Part shown: piece by piece, positions 17,848-26,286 of the stretch
Layout of the letters: the number at the start of each line of letters is the position of its first letter
Position numbering within the stretch: position 1 is the stretch's first letter
Assembly: GCF_025567465.1 (NCBI RefSeq)
Contig: NZ_JAOQKI010000004.1
Span: forward strand, 62,001 to 126,000
Direction of reading: 5' to 3'
Length of the DNA: 64,000 nt
From: Roseburia_C amylophila
GTDB lineage: Bacteria > Bacillota > Clostridia > Lachnospirales > Lachnospiraceae
Program-made: the position numbers and the translations under genes
The notes under the pieces: model-generated
The model's input: only the letters and a program-made list of their open reading frames with translations
What the model was told of the DNA's origin: nothing
Databases searched by the model: none

Positions 17848-19245
17848 ATGGAAAAATCAATGGAAAAAATTGTAGCTTTAGCAAAGGCAAGAGGTTTTGT
17901 ATATCCGGGTTCCGAGATTTACGGTGGACTGGCAAATACATGGGATTACGGTAACCTTGGTGTAGAATTAAAGAATAATGTGAAACGTGCCTGGTGGCAG
18001 AAATTCGTACAGGAAAATCCATACAATGTTGGTGTAGACTGTGCCATTCTTATGAACCCGCAGACATGGGTAGCTTCCGGACATTTAGGCGGATTTTCAG
18101 ACCCTCTTATGGATTGTAAAGAGTGTCATGAACGTTTCCGTGCAGATAAGATTATTGAAGATTATGCAGAAGAGCATGGCATTACATTAGAGACTTCCGT
18201 AGATGGCTGGAGTCAGGAAGAAATGATGAACTTCATCAAAGATAACAGTGTTCCATGTCCATCCTGTGGAAAACATAACTTTACAGATATCCGTCAGTTC
18301 AACCTGATGTTCAAGACCTTTCAGGGTGTAACTGAAGATGCAAAGAATACAGTATACTTAAGACCGGAAACAGCACAGGGTATTTTCGTTAACTTCAAAA
18401 ACGTGCAGAGAACATCCCGTAAGAAAGTGCCTTTCGGCATTGCACAGATTGGAAAATCTTTCCGTAACGAGATCACTCCTGGTAACTTTACTTTCCGTAC
18501 CAGAGAGTTTGAACAGATGGAGCTGGAGTTCTTCTGTGAGCCGGGTACCGACCTTGAGTGGTTCCAGTACTGGAGAACCTTCTGCCATAACTGGCTGTTA
18601 AGCCTTGGCATGAAAGATGAAGAATTACGTCTTCGTGACCATGATCCTGCAGAGCTTGCATTTTACAGTAAAGCAACTACCGACTTTGAATTCTTATTCC
18701 CGTTCGGATGGGGCGAACTGTGGGGAATTGCAGACCGTACCGACTATGACCTGACACAGCATCAGAATACATCCGGCCAGGATATGTCTTACTTTGATGA
18801 TACCAAGAATGAAAAATACATTCCATACGTTATTGAACCGTCTCTTGGAGCAGACCGAGTGGTACTTGCATTCCTTTGTGCAGCATATGACGAAGAGAAC
18901 ATCGGAACAGAAGAGAAACCGGATATGAGAACCGTTCTTCATTTCCATCCGGCACTTGCACCGGTTAAGATTGGTGTGCTTCCGCTTTCCAAGAAATTAA
19001 ATGAAGGTGCAGAGAAAGTATTTACACAGCTTTCCAAGAAATACAACTGCGAATTTGATGACAGAGGAAATATCGGTAAGCGCTATCGTCGTCAGGATGA
19101 AATCGGAACTACATTCTGTGTAACTTACGATTTTGAATCCGAGACAGACGGAGCAGTTACGGTACGTGATCGTGATACCATGGAGCAGGAGCGTATCAAA
19201 ATCGAAGATTTGGATACATATTTTGCAGAAAAATTCACTTTCTAA
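17848..19245 (+). CDS. glyQS: Glycyl-tRNA synthetase (homodimeric type)
   Basis: This class II enzyme charges tRNA-Gly. The 465-residue single chain is the alpha2 type used by many Firmicutes, not the two-subunit glyQ/glyS form. KARGFVYPGSEIYGG opens the protein, PCPSCGK near residue 137 belongs to an insertion, motif 2 is visible as SFRNEITPGNFTFRTREFEQME, and motif 3 as GADRVVLAFL. The C-terminal anticodon-binding domain is complete. GAGGAAG precedes the ATG. Confidence 0.95.
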   Translation: MEKSMEKIVALAKARGFVYPGSEIYGGLANTWDYGNLGVELKNNVKRAWWQKFVQENPYNVGVDCAILMNPQTWVASGHLGGFSDPLMDCKECHERFRADKIIEDYAEEHGITLETSVDGWSQEEMMNFIKDNSVPCPSCGKHNFTDIRQFNLMFKTFQGVTEDAKNTVYLRPETAQGIFVNFKNVQRTSRKKVPFGIAQIGKSFRNEITPGNFTFRTREFEQMELEFFCEPGTDLEWFQYWRTFCHNWLLSLGMKDEELRLRDHDPAELAFYSKATTDFEFLFPFGWGELWGIADRTDYDLTQHQNTSGQDMSYFDDTKNEKYIPYVIEPSLGADRVVLAFLCAAYDEENIGTEEKPDMRTVLHFHPALAPVKIGVLPLSKKLNEGAEKVFTQLSKKYNCEFDDRGNIGKRYRRQDEIGTTFCVTYDFESETDGAVTVRDRDTMEQERIKIEDLDTYFAEKFTF

Positions 19246-19297
19246 ATCAAACACCTGATTTTTAACAAAACAGAGTGGTCTGATTTCGAAAAAATGG

Positions 19298-19325
19298 TTG
19301 CGAAACTATAAAATTATGATAAAAT
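19298..19325 (+). promoter_or_regulatory. Possible promoter of ppdK
   Basis: TTGCGA at 19298-19303 and TAAAAT at 19320-19325 are 16 bases apart. The following leader of about 120 bases contains the small hairpin CTTGTGGACAAG and several inverted segments, but no known riboswitch. Confidence 0.4.
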
Positions 19326-19450
19326 GAATATGTGCGCTTGTGGACAAGTGGCACGCGTAATGGGTGACATTGTGGATATCAATTGTTGTTGATAACAGAC
19401 GATGTTCGCATATCAATAAACCAAAGTAAATTTATTAGGAGGAATTCAAA

Positions 19451-22087
19451 ATGGCAAACAAATGGGTTTACATGTTCAGTGAAGGAAACATGTCCATGCG
19501 TAATCTCCTTGGTGGAAAAGGTGCTAACCTTGCCGAGATGACTGATATCGGTCTTCCAGTACCACAGGGATTCACAATCACAACAGAGGCTTGTACTCAG
19601 TATTATGAGGATGGCCGCAAGATTAACGACGAAATCATGGCACAGGCTATGGAAGGCGTTAAGAAAATGGAAGAGATCAACGGAAAGAAATTCGGAGACC
19701 TCAAGAATCCATTACTTGTTTCTGTTCGTTCCGGTGCTAGAGCATCTATGCCAGGTATGATGGACACCATCTTAAACCTTGGACTGAATGACGAAGTAGT
19801 TGCAGCAATGATCGCTGGAAACCCAGATCCTAAATTCGAGCGTTTCGTATATGACTCTTACAGACGTTTTATCCAGATGTTCTCTGACGTTGTTATGGAA
19901 GTTGGTAAGAAATATTTCGAGCAGCTCATCGATAAGATGAAAGCAGACAGAGGAGTTAAGTTCGACGTTGAACTTACAGCCGCTGACTTAAAAGAATTAG
20001 CAGAGCAGTTCAAAGCTGAGTACAAGAACCAGTTAGGAACCGATTTCCCATCTGATCCTGTAGAGCAGTTAAAATTAGCTATCGAAGCTGTATTCCGTTC
20101 ATGGGATAACCCACGTGCAAACGTATATCGTCGTGATAACGATATCCCATATTCCTGGGGAACAGCTGTTAACGTAATGCCTATGGTATTCGGTAACTTA
20201 AATGATGAGTCTGGTACAGGTGTTGCATTTACCCGTGATCCTGCTACAGGCGAGAAGAAATTAATGGGTGAGTTCTTAATCAATGCTCAGGGTGAGGACG
20301 TAGTTGCTGGTGTTCGTACACCTATGCCAATCGCTCAGATGGAGCAGGAATTCCCAGAAGCATATGCTGAGTTCATCAAGGTTTGTGAGACTCTTGAGAA
20401 TCACTACCATGACATGCAGGATATGGAGTTTACAGTAGAGAACAAGAAGTTATACATGCTTCAGTGCCGTAATGGTAAGAGAACTGCTCCTGCAGCTCTT
20501 AAGATTGCATGTGACCTTGTTGATGAAGGACATAAGACAGAAGAAGAAGCAGTAGCTATGATTGATCCTCGTAACTTAGATACACTTCTTCATCCACAGT
20601 TTGATGCAGCAGCATTAAAAGCAGCTACACCAATCGGAAAAGGTTTAGGAGCTTCTCCTGGAGCAGCTTGTGGTAAGATTGTCTTCACAGCAGAAGATGC
20701 AGAAGCTTGGAACGCTCGTGGAGAGAAAGTTGTACTTGTTCGTCTTGAGACATCTCCAGAAGACATCACAGGTATGAAAGCTTCCCAGGGTATCTTAACT
20801 GTTCGTGGTGGTATGACATCTCACGCAGCCGTAGTTGCTCGTGGTATGGGTACATGCTGTGTATCTGGATGTGGCGATATCGCTATGGACGAAGAGAATA
20901 AGAAATTCACTCTTGCTGGAAAAGAATTCCATGAGGGAGATTTCATCTCTATCGATGGTACAACAGGTAACATCTACGATGGCGAAATCAAGACAGTTGA
21001 CGCTACCATCGCTGGTGAGTTCGGCCGTGTTATGGCTTGGGCTGACAAATATAGAAAACTTAAAGTTCGTACAAATGCAGATACTCCTGCAGATGCTAAG
21101 AAAGCTCGTGAGCTTGGAGCAGAAGGTATCGGACTTTGCCGTACAGAGCATATGTTCTTCGAAGAAGACAGAATTGCAGCATTCCGTGAGATGATTTGTT
21201 CTGACACTGTAGAAGAAAGAGAAGCAGCTCTTGAGAAGATTCTTCCATATCAGCAGGGAGACTTCAAAGCTCTTTATGAAGCATTGGAAGGATGCCCGGT
21301 TACTATTCGTTTCCTGGATCCACCTCTTCATGAGTTCGTTCCTACAGAGGAAGCTGACATTAAGAAATTAGCAGATGCTCAGGGCAAAACTGTTGAGCAG
21401 ATTAAGACAATCATCGATGGACTTCATGAGTTCAACCCAATGATGGGTCACAGAGGATGCCGTCTTGCTGTAACATATCCTGAAATTGCTAAGATGCAGA
21501 CAAAAGCTGTTATCCGTGCAGCAATCGAAGTTCAGAAAGAGCATGCAGATTGGAATGTGAAACCTGAAATCATGATTCCATTAGTATGTGAAGTTGAAGA
21601 ACTTAAATACGTTAAGAAAGTAGTTGTTGAGACAGCAGACGCTGAGATCGCAGCTGCAGGCGTTAAATTAGAGTACGAAGTTGGTACTATGATCGAGATT
21701 CCTAGAGCTGCTCTTACAGCTGATGAAATCGCTAAAGAAGCTGACTTCTTCTGCTTCGGTACTAACGACTTAACTCAGATGACATTTGGATTCTCCCGTG
21801 ACGATGCTGGTAAGTTCTTAGATGCTTACTATGACAAGAAGATCTTCGAGAACGATCCATTTGCTAAGTTAGACCAGACTGGTGTTGGTAAACTTATGGA
21901 TATGGCACTGAAACTTGGTAAGCCAGTTAATCCGAACCTTCATGTTGGTATCTGTGGAGAGCACGGTGGAGATCCTTCATCTGTTGAATTCTGCCACAAG
22001 ATTGGTCTTGACTATGTATCATGTTCACCATTCCGTGTACCAATCGCTAGATTAGCAGCAGCACAGGCAGCAATCGCTAACAAATAA
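19451..22087 (+). CDS. ppdK: Pyruvate, phosphate dikinase
   Basis: PPDK interconverts pyruvate, ATP and phosphate with phosphoenolpyruvate, AMP and pyrophosphate; in anaerobes with PPi-based glycolysis it often runs towards ATP. The 878-residue enzyme has an N-terminal nucleotide-binding domain, the phosphohistidine motif GGMTSHAAVVARG with His458, and a C-terminal TIM barrel with GICGEHGGDP carrying the proton-donor Cys835. AGGAGGAATT precedes the ATG. Codons differ from neighbours, with many GCT, GTT and CGT, the pattern expected of a highly expressed gene. It is monocistronic, ending in a strong terminator. Confidence 0.97.
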   Translation: MANKWVYMFSEGNMSMRNLLGGKGANLAEMTDIGLPVPQGFTITTEACTQYYEDGRKINDEIMAQAMEGVKKMEEINGKKFGDLKNPLLVSVRSGARASMPGMMDTILNLGLNDEVVAAMIAGNPDPKFERFVYDSYRRFIQMFSDVVMEVGKKYFEQLIDKMKADRGVKFDVELTAADLKELAEQFKAEYKNQLGTDFPSDPVEQLKLAIEAVFRSWDNPRANVYRRDNDIPYSWGTAVNVMPMVFGNLNDESGTGVAFTRDPATGEKKLMGEFLINAQGEDVVAGVRTPMPIAQMEQEFPEAYAEFIKVCETLENHYHDMQDMEFTVENKKLYMLQCRNGKRTAPAALKIACDLVDEGHKTEEEAVAMIDPRNLDTLLHPQFDAAALKAATPIGKGLGASPGAACGKIVFTAEDAEAWNARGEKVVLVRLETSPEDITGMKASQGILTVRGGMTSHAAVVARGMGTCCVSGCGDIAMDEENKKFTLAGKEFHEGDFISIDGTTGNIYDGEIKTVDATIAGEFGRVMAWADKYRKLKVRTNADTPADAKKARELGAEGIGLCRTEHMFFEEDRIAAFREMICSDTVEEREAALEKILPYQQGDFKALYEALEGCPVTIRFLDPPLHEFVPTEEADIKKLADAQGKTVEQIKTIIDGLHEFNPMMGHRGCRLAVTYPEIAKMQTKAVIRAAIEVQKEHADWNVKPEIMIPLVCEVEELKYVKKVVVETADAEIAAAGVKLEYEVGTMIEIPRAALTADEIAKEADFFCFGTNDLTQMTFGFSRDDAGKFLDAYYDKKIFENDPFAKLDQTGVGKLMDMALKLGKPVNPNLHVGICGEHGGDPSSVEFCHKIGLDYVSCSPFRVPIARLAAAQAAIANK

Positions 22088-22153
22088 GAATGGAACAAAA
22101 TATAATATGTAGTATTCCTGGCATTGCCTGGATGCTATATAGTTAAAGATAAG

Positions 22154-22180
22154 CCCCTCCGGTTGGAGGGGTTTATTTTA
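22154..22180 (+). terminator. Terminator of ppdK
   Basis: CCCCTCC at 22154-22160 and GGAGGGG at 22165-22171 enclose a GGTT loop and are followed by TTTATTTTA. Confidence 0.92.
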
Positions 22181-22213
22181 CTTTACAGGAAATTGCTTTC
22201 CTGTAAAGTAAAA
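22176..22213. repeat. 38-base palindromic repeat, copy 1
   Basis: Arms of 17 bases (TTTTACTTTACAGGAAA and its exact complement) surround TTGC. The same 38 bases, and the AAC that follows, recur exactly at 37363-37400. Both copies sit directly after a terminator. Confidence 0.9.
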
Positions 22214-22230
22214 AACAAAAGAGATTTCCC

Positions 22231-22271
22231 TTGTAAATTTGTATTATTTGTATTATAATGCATAATACAAA
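22231..22271 (+). promoter_or_regulatory. Promoter with palindromic operator of the GntR operon
   Basis: TTGTAA at 22231-22236 and TATAAT at 22254-22259 are spaced by 17 bases. A perfect inverted repeat, TTTGTATTAT at 22247-22256 with ATAATACAAA at 22262-22271, covers the -10 box and start region. YtrA-type GntR proteins repress their own operons through such palindromes, so it is the likely autoregulatory site. Confidence 0.75.
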
Positions 22272-22353
22272 AAGAAAACTGACATATCAAAGAAAAAGGA
22301 AGAAAGAATATTCGGAAAGAGAATATCAAAAAAACAGAAAGGAGGGACCTTGG

Positions 22354-22719
22354 GTGGTTATATCCATAAATGAAACGTCGGAAGTGCCAATTTATCAGCA
22401 GATTCGAAATCAGATTGTACTTGGAATATCCGATGGAAGATTAAAGCCGGGAGAGCAGCTTCCCACTGTACGTGCATTGGCCGGAGAAATTGGAATCAAT
22501 TCCATGACGGTGAATAAAGCCTATGTACTTTTAAAGCAGGAAGGTTATATTTATACAGACCGGCGGAATGGAGCCCATGTGCGGAAGGAATTTTCTGAAG
22601 CAAAGGAATTATCGGAGAAATCCAAAGAACTATTGCAGCAGATTATTTCCGAAGCCAAAATCTGTGGTATGACACAGGAAGAATTCTTAAAGATATGTGA
22701 GAATATGTATAAGGGGTGA
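22354..22719 (+). CDS. GntR family regulator, YtrA subfamily
   Basis: The 121-residue protein has the GntR winged helix (VPIYQQIRNQIVLGISDGRLKPGEQLPTVRALA) followed by a short C-terminal helical tail, the layout of the YtrA subgroup. I start it at GTG 22354 because AAGGAGGG lies 7 bases upstream; the reading frame from 22258 would begin inside the operator. YtrA relatives repress adjacent transporter or membrane protein genes, often under cell-envelope stress. Its stop overlaps the ribosome binding site of the membrane protein gene next to it. Confidence 0.88.
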   Translation: MVISINETSEVPIYQQIRNQIVLGISDGRLKPGEQLPTVRALAGEIGINSMTVNKAYVLLKQEGYIYTDRRNGAHVRKEFSEAKELSEKSKELLQQIISEAKICGMTQEEFLKICENMYKG

Positions 22720-22724
22720 GAAGA

Positions 22725-24086
22725 ATGTTTCTAAATATTATATTTTTTGCAACATTGTATCCTGTTTTATTTATCATATGCATTGTATTTGCATTACAGA
22801 ATTCCTATAAAGATGGCATGCTTTTTGCTGTAAATATGAAACGTGAATGGGTAGAGGATGAGAATGTAAAAGCAATCCAGAAGCGCTTTAAAAAAGAAAT
22901 GATATGGTATAGTCTTATTCTTGCAATTATTCCGTTTAGCTGTCTTTTTATTCCATACTTTTCCATACAGATGACAATCTGGATGGTGTGGTTGATTGTA
23001 GCGATTATTCTATTGATGCTTCCAACTGTATTTGCCAATAATCGTCTGAAACAATGGAAACGGAAAATGGGCTACTATGAAGAGCAGTCAGCAGAACGAT
23101 ATGTGGAATTAAAAAATGCAGGAACTGTTCGCTGTATGCATTTTCTGCCGTTTTTTGTACCGCTTGCCCTGGGAACAGCCGCCGCGATTGCGGTTATTCC
23201 TTTTGCTAAGGTGATGGGAATCTCCTGTTTCATTGGCGCCGCAAGTGGATATATTTTTCTGCTGGTGGCAATCTGGACGGACCGGCAGCCGGTACAGGTA
23301 ATAAGCAGCAACAGCGATATCAACATTAATTATACCAGAGCCAAGAAAAGAATCTGGAAAAACATGTGGCTGTGTGCAATCTGGTTGAATACCGCATTAA
23401 TCCTGTTTTTAATTCTGGTATCTTTTATGCAAAAGCAGGTGGGATTTATTTACCTTGCAGGCATGATTGTATTTATAATTCTTCTGGCGGCTATGTGCAT
23501 TCCGGCTATTGTGACATTGGGAAGAGTAGAAAAAGCATATGAAGATAAGCATGATTTAATCGGTGGAATCGAAGATGACAGAAACTGGATTGGCGGCATG
23601 CTTTACTATAATCCAAAAGATCCGCATACAATCGTGGATAAGAGAGTTGGAATCGGAACTACAGTGAATATGGCATCCAAAGCCGGAAAAGGCACGATAT
23701 TGTTTATTATAATAGCATTACTGATGCTTCCACTTGTCTGTGTATGGGTGATTGCAGAAGAATTTACACCGATTCATTTGGAAATTGAAAATCAGTCCCT
23801 TTGTGCAGAACAGATTCGTACAGATTATGAGATATCACTGGATGACCTGGATGATGTGGAAATACTGACAGAGCTGCCAAACTGGTCAAGGGTAAATGGA
23901 ACCGGCATGGAAACCTTGGAAAAAGGAACCTTTAAAATCAGTGGTGAAGGAGAATGCCAGGTATTTTTAAATCCACAGAATAAAAAGTTCCTATATTTTA
24001 CTGCAAATGGAAAAAACTACTATATGAGTGGTATTGACGATACCGAGACAGAAGAGATTTATCAGGAAATTTTGAATCAAAAATAG
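22725..24086 (+). CDS. DUF5808-containing multispanning membrane protein
   Basis: The 453-residue protein has about eight hydrophobic segments (near residues 5-25, 65-85, 88-105, 140-160, 165-185, 220-240, 248-270 and 325-345). The segment DDRNWIGGMLYYNPKDPHTIVDKRVGIG around residue 285 matches the DUF5808 pattern. The last 100 residues are soluble. In Firmicutes such proteins are typically encoded with a YtrA-type regulator, as here, and some relatives (SdpI/DUF1648-like) confer immunity to envelope-active peptides; that role is only an inference. ATG 22725 is preceded by AAGGGGTGAG. Confidence 0.7.
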   Translation: MFLNIIFFATLYPVLFIICIVFALQNSYKDGMLFAVNMKREWVEDENVKAIQKRFKKEMIWYSLILAIIPFSCLFIPYFSIQMTIWMVWLIVAIILLMLPTVFANNRLKQWKRKMGYYEEQSAERYVELKNAGTVRCMHFLPFFVPLALGTAAAIAVIPFAKVMGISCFIGAASGYIFLLVAIWTDRQPVQVISSNSDININYTRAKKRIWKNMWLCAIWLNTALILFLILVSFMQKQVGFIYLAGMIVFIILLAAMCIPAIVTLGRVEKAYEDKHDLIGGIEDDRNWIGGMLYYNPKDPHTIVDKRVGIGTTVNMASKAGKGTILFIIIALLMLPLVCVWVIAEEFTPIHLEIENQSLCAEQIRTDYEISLDDLDDVEILTELPNWSRVNGTGMETLEKGTFKISGEGECQVFLNPQNKKFLYFTANGKNYYMSGIDDTETEEIYQEILNQK

Positions 24087-24146
24087 GGTGATAGGACAAA
24101 ACTACAGGAAACACGCTTTGCATTCTACTTGTGCAAATGAAAATAT

Positions 24147-24175
24147 TTGACTTGTAACATAAAAAGAGTTACAAT
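24147..24175 (+). promoter_or_regulatory. Promoter with operator of the AbiE-like module
   Basis: TTGACT at 24147-24152 and TACAAT at 24170-24175 have a 17-base spacer. An inverted repeat, TTGTAAC at 24152-24158 and GTTACAA at 24168-24174, lies between and over the two boxes, a position suited to autorepression by the first gene product, as AbiEi antitoxins are known to do. Confidence 0.75.
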
Positions 24176-24200
24176 TCAAATATATAAAGGAGATGGAACT

Positions 24201-25151
24201 TTGAGAGAGTATTTAGAACAAATAATGCATCAAAGTATCACGGAACGTCCTTATGACTCTGTGGAGAAATTACCATTGGGATGCAGAAATGCATTTGAAT
24301 TAACAATCATAGAAATTCAAAACCAGGAAATTCTTTTAGCAACACCGGTAGATACGATGAATCTGACAGAACTTCGAAAAATGCGAATTCAACTGGAGCG
24401 GTATACAGGGTATCGATGTGTGTTCTATTTAAAAAAAGCAAATTGGTATTCAATTCCTAAAATGGTGGAAGAGGGAATTCCTTTTATATGGGAAAATCAT
24501 CAGATTTATCTACCGTTTATGGGAATGCTTTTGAAAAATAATGAGCAGAGAATACCAAAGAACTGTTCTGTTATTTCATTTTTGACGCAGAAAATGTTGC
24601 TGAAAGCCTTATATGAAAATTGGCAGGATGTATCTGCGGTACGGGCAGCGGAGAAATTGGAAGTGTCCAGAATGTCAATAACCAGATGCTTTGATGAAAT
24701 TGATGCTTTGGGAATGCCTTTTTTAAAAATAAATGGAAGATCAAGACGTTTCTTTGCCAGAAATGATAAGAAAGTAATGTGGGAGGAGATACGTCCGTTT
24801 TTGCGAAATCCTATTATACATGAATTCAGACCAGAAAGAAAACCTGATGCAGATATGGTTTTAAGTGGCATATCCGCCTTGGCAGAGTACTCCATGTTGG
24901 GTGAGGATAACTATGTCACATATGCTATAAGTAAAGCTCAGGTTGGAGCGCTGGGGTTAAAATCTATTCGGGAAATCCCAAAGAATGAAGAACCAGTCTG
25001 TATAGTGCAGGAAATGGGATATATTTTGCCCTTCGAGAAGGGCAATGTGATAGATCCACTTTCGTTGACACTGATACTGTCCGAAGAGGAAATGAAAGAT
25101 CCTCGTGTAGAAAGTTCGGTAAATGAAATGTTGGAGGAATTTGTATGGTAA
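24201..25151 (+). CDS. AbiEi-like HTH protein, predicted antitoxin/autoregulator
   Basis: The 316-residue product is not a close match to a family I can name. Residues about 130-185 hold a helix-turn-helix (VSAVRAAEKLEVSRMSITRCFDEIDALGMPFL) followed by a wing-like RSRRFF strand. The C-terminal part (LSGISALAEYSML, YAISKAQVGAL) resembles the toxin-neutralising half of AbiEi-type antitoxins. TTG 24201 is chosen because AAAGGAGA lies 8 bases upstream and the promoter occupies 24147-24175. The gene overlaps the nucleotidyltransferase gene by 7 bases, so the pair is coupled. It is longer than typical AbiEi. Assignment as antitoxin is inferred from context. Confidence 0.6.
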   Translation: MREYLEQIMHQSITERPYDSVEKLPLGCRNAFELTIIEIQNQEILLATPVDTMNLTELRKMRIQLERYTGYRCVFYLKKANWYSIPKMVEEGIPFIWENHQIYLPFMGMLLKNNEQRIPKNCSVISFLTQKMLLKALYENWQDVSAVRAAEKLEVSRMSITRCFDEIDALGMPFLKINGRSRRFFARNDKKVMWEEIRPFLRNPIIHEFRPERKPDADMVLSGISALAEYSMLGEDNYVTYAISKAQVGALGLKSIREIPKNEEPVCIVQEMGYILPFEKGNVIDPLSLTLILSEEEMKDPRVESSVNEMLEEFVW

Positions 25152-25882
25152 AAGGAATCGATATTTTTCAAGAGTATTTTAACGAATATACAGATCAGTA
25201 TGTGTTGATTGGTGGTGCAGCATGCAGTGTGTCTTTTGAAGAACAGGATATCAATTTTGGACGAACAACAAAAGATCTCGATATTGTTCTGATTGTGGAG
25301 GCACAAACAAAAGAATTTGGAGAACGTTTCTGGAAATTTATCAAAGACGGAAAATATAGAATCAGGGCAAAAAGTAATGGGGAACCACAGTTCTATAGAT
25401 TTGATAAGCCGGAAGATGAACGATTTCCTAAGATGATAGAATTATTTTCAAGAACTAATTATCTGTTACAGGAGGAGAATGGACTGACCCCAATTCATAT
25501 TGACGATTCGGTCTCAAGTCTTTCTGCTATACTCTTAAATGATGCTTACTACCAGGCATTAATGGATGGAAGAGAAATTATGAGAGGAATCTCTGTGTTA
25601 AAGCCGGAATGGATTATCCCATTTAAGGCAAAAGCATGGCTGGATCTAAGAGAGAAAAAAGATGTGGATTCATCAGATATTAAAAAACATCGAAATGATA
25701 TCATCCGAATTGTATCTGACATGTTTTTGCAGAAGTGTATCCTTCCGGATGAAGTGCGAAGGGATATGGAGAAATTTATAGAGCAGTTTGATGTTACGGA
25801 AAGTGAATTGAAGAATTTAAAAATTCGTGGAACAAAAACGGAAGACATCAAGCAGGTATTACAAACTACATATCTGGATTAA
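25145..25882 (+). CDS. AbiEii-like nucleotidyltransferase, predicted toxin
   Basis: The 245-residue protein has the minimal nucleotidyltransferase core: GG at residues 23-24 (YVLIGGAAC) and TTKDLDIV at 41-48 with Asp44 and Asp46 as metal ligands. The later segment WIIPFKAKAWLDLREKKDVDSSDIKKHRNDI matches the Lys/Ala...Asp-x-x-D-x-x-K-H pattern of AbiEii-like toxins. GGAGGAATTTGT precedes its ATG inside the upstream gene. Known relatives transfer nucleotides to tRNA or otherwise block translation; activity here is unproven. A terminator follows. Confidence 0.75.
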   Translation: MVKGIDIFQEYFNEYTDQYVLIGGAACSVSFEEQDINFGRTTKDLDIVLIVEAQTKEFGERFWKFIKDGKYRIRAKSNGEPQFYRFDKPEDERFPKMIELFSRTNYLLQEENGLTPIHIDDSVSSLSAILLNDAYYQALMDGREIMRGISVLKPEWIIPFKAKAWLDLREKKDVDSSDIKKHRNDIIRIVSDMFLQKCILPDEVRRDMEKFIEQFDVTESELKNLKIRGTKTEDIKQVLQTTYLD

Positions 25883-25921
25883 GTTATGAATGATGGAAGG
25901 ACATCTATATATTAGAAAAAC

Positions 25922-25986
25922 AAAAACAGCCTGCCTTACCGGACACTCTGAATCATCAGAAGTGCCGGATAGGGCAGGCTGTTTTG
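25922..25986. terminator. Long bidirectional terminator
   Basis: AAAAACAGCCTGCC at the left and GGGCAGGCTGTTTT at the right pair, with inner arms CCGGACACT/AGTGCCGG, giving a long stem ending in A-tract and T-tract. It separates the AbiE-like module from the convergent GltS operon. Confidence 0.85.
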
Positions 25987-26046
25987 GTAAAAAATTCATT
26001 TTAATGGATGTTAGTTCCCGTTGGAAGTTAGTTTCCGGTAAAAATA

Positions 26047-26271
26047 TCAGTGTTTTCTTCGGATATGTACTTCCGGAATAGCAACATTATCAAAGCTGAC
26101 GCTGGAAGCATGTTCGTCCTCGGAGGAGTGCTGTTCCTCAGCTGTATGAGTAGTGGCATCAGAAGCAGCTTTGTGTACTTCCGGAATGGCAACATTATCA
26201 TAAGTCAGATCATAATTTTTCTTTTCACGTTCTTTTCTTGCATTCTTGATTTTATTTTTAAAATGAAACAT
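26047..26271 (-). CDS. Small His/Glu-rich protein with duplicated DNVAIPEVH motif
   Basis: I do not recognise this 74-residue protein. It has a strongly basic N-terminus (MFHFKNKIKNARKEREKK) and two copies of (Y/F)DNVAIPEVH near residues 28-37 and 60-69, separated by a His/Glu-rich spacer (HTAEEQHSSEDEH). The duplication is also visible in the DNA at 26065-26090 and 26175-26200. AAGGAGCAC lies about 7 bases before its ATG, and it starts 15 bases after the gltS stop, so it is a real third gene of that operon. The role may be tied to the transporter, or to metal binding through the histidines; both are guesses. Confidence 0.6.
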   Translation of the reverse strand: MFHFKNKIKNARKEREKKNYDLTYDNVAIPEVHKAASDATTHTAEEQHSSEDEHASSVSFDNVAIPEVHIRRKH

Positions 26272-26286
26272 AAGGTGCTCCTTTTT

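Noticed and set aside
24147..24200. TTG at 24147 as start of the AbiEi-like gene
   Set aside because: This TTG is the -35 box of a good promoter; TTG 24201 has a proper ribosome binding site.
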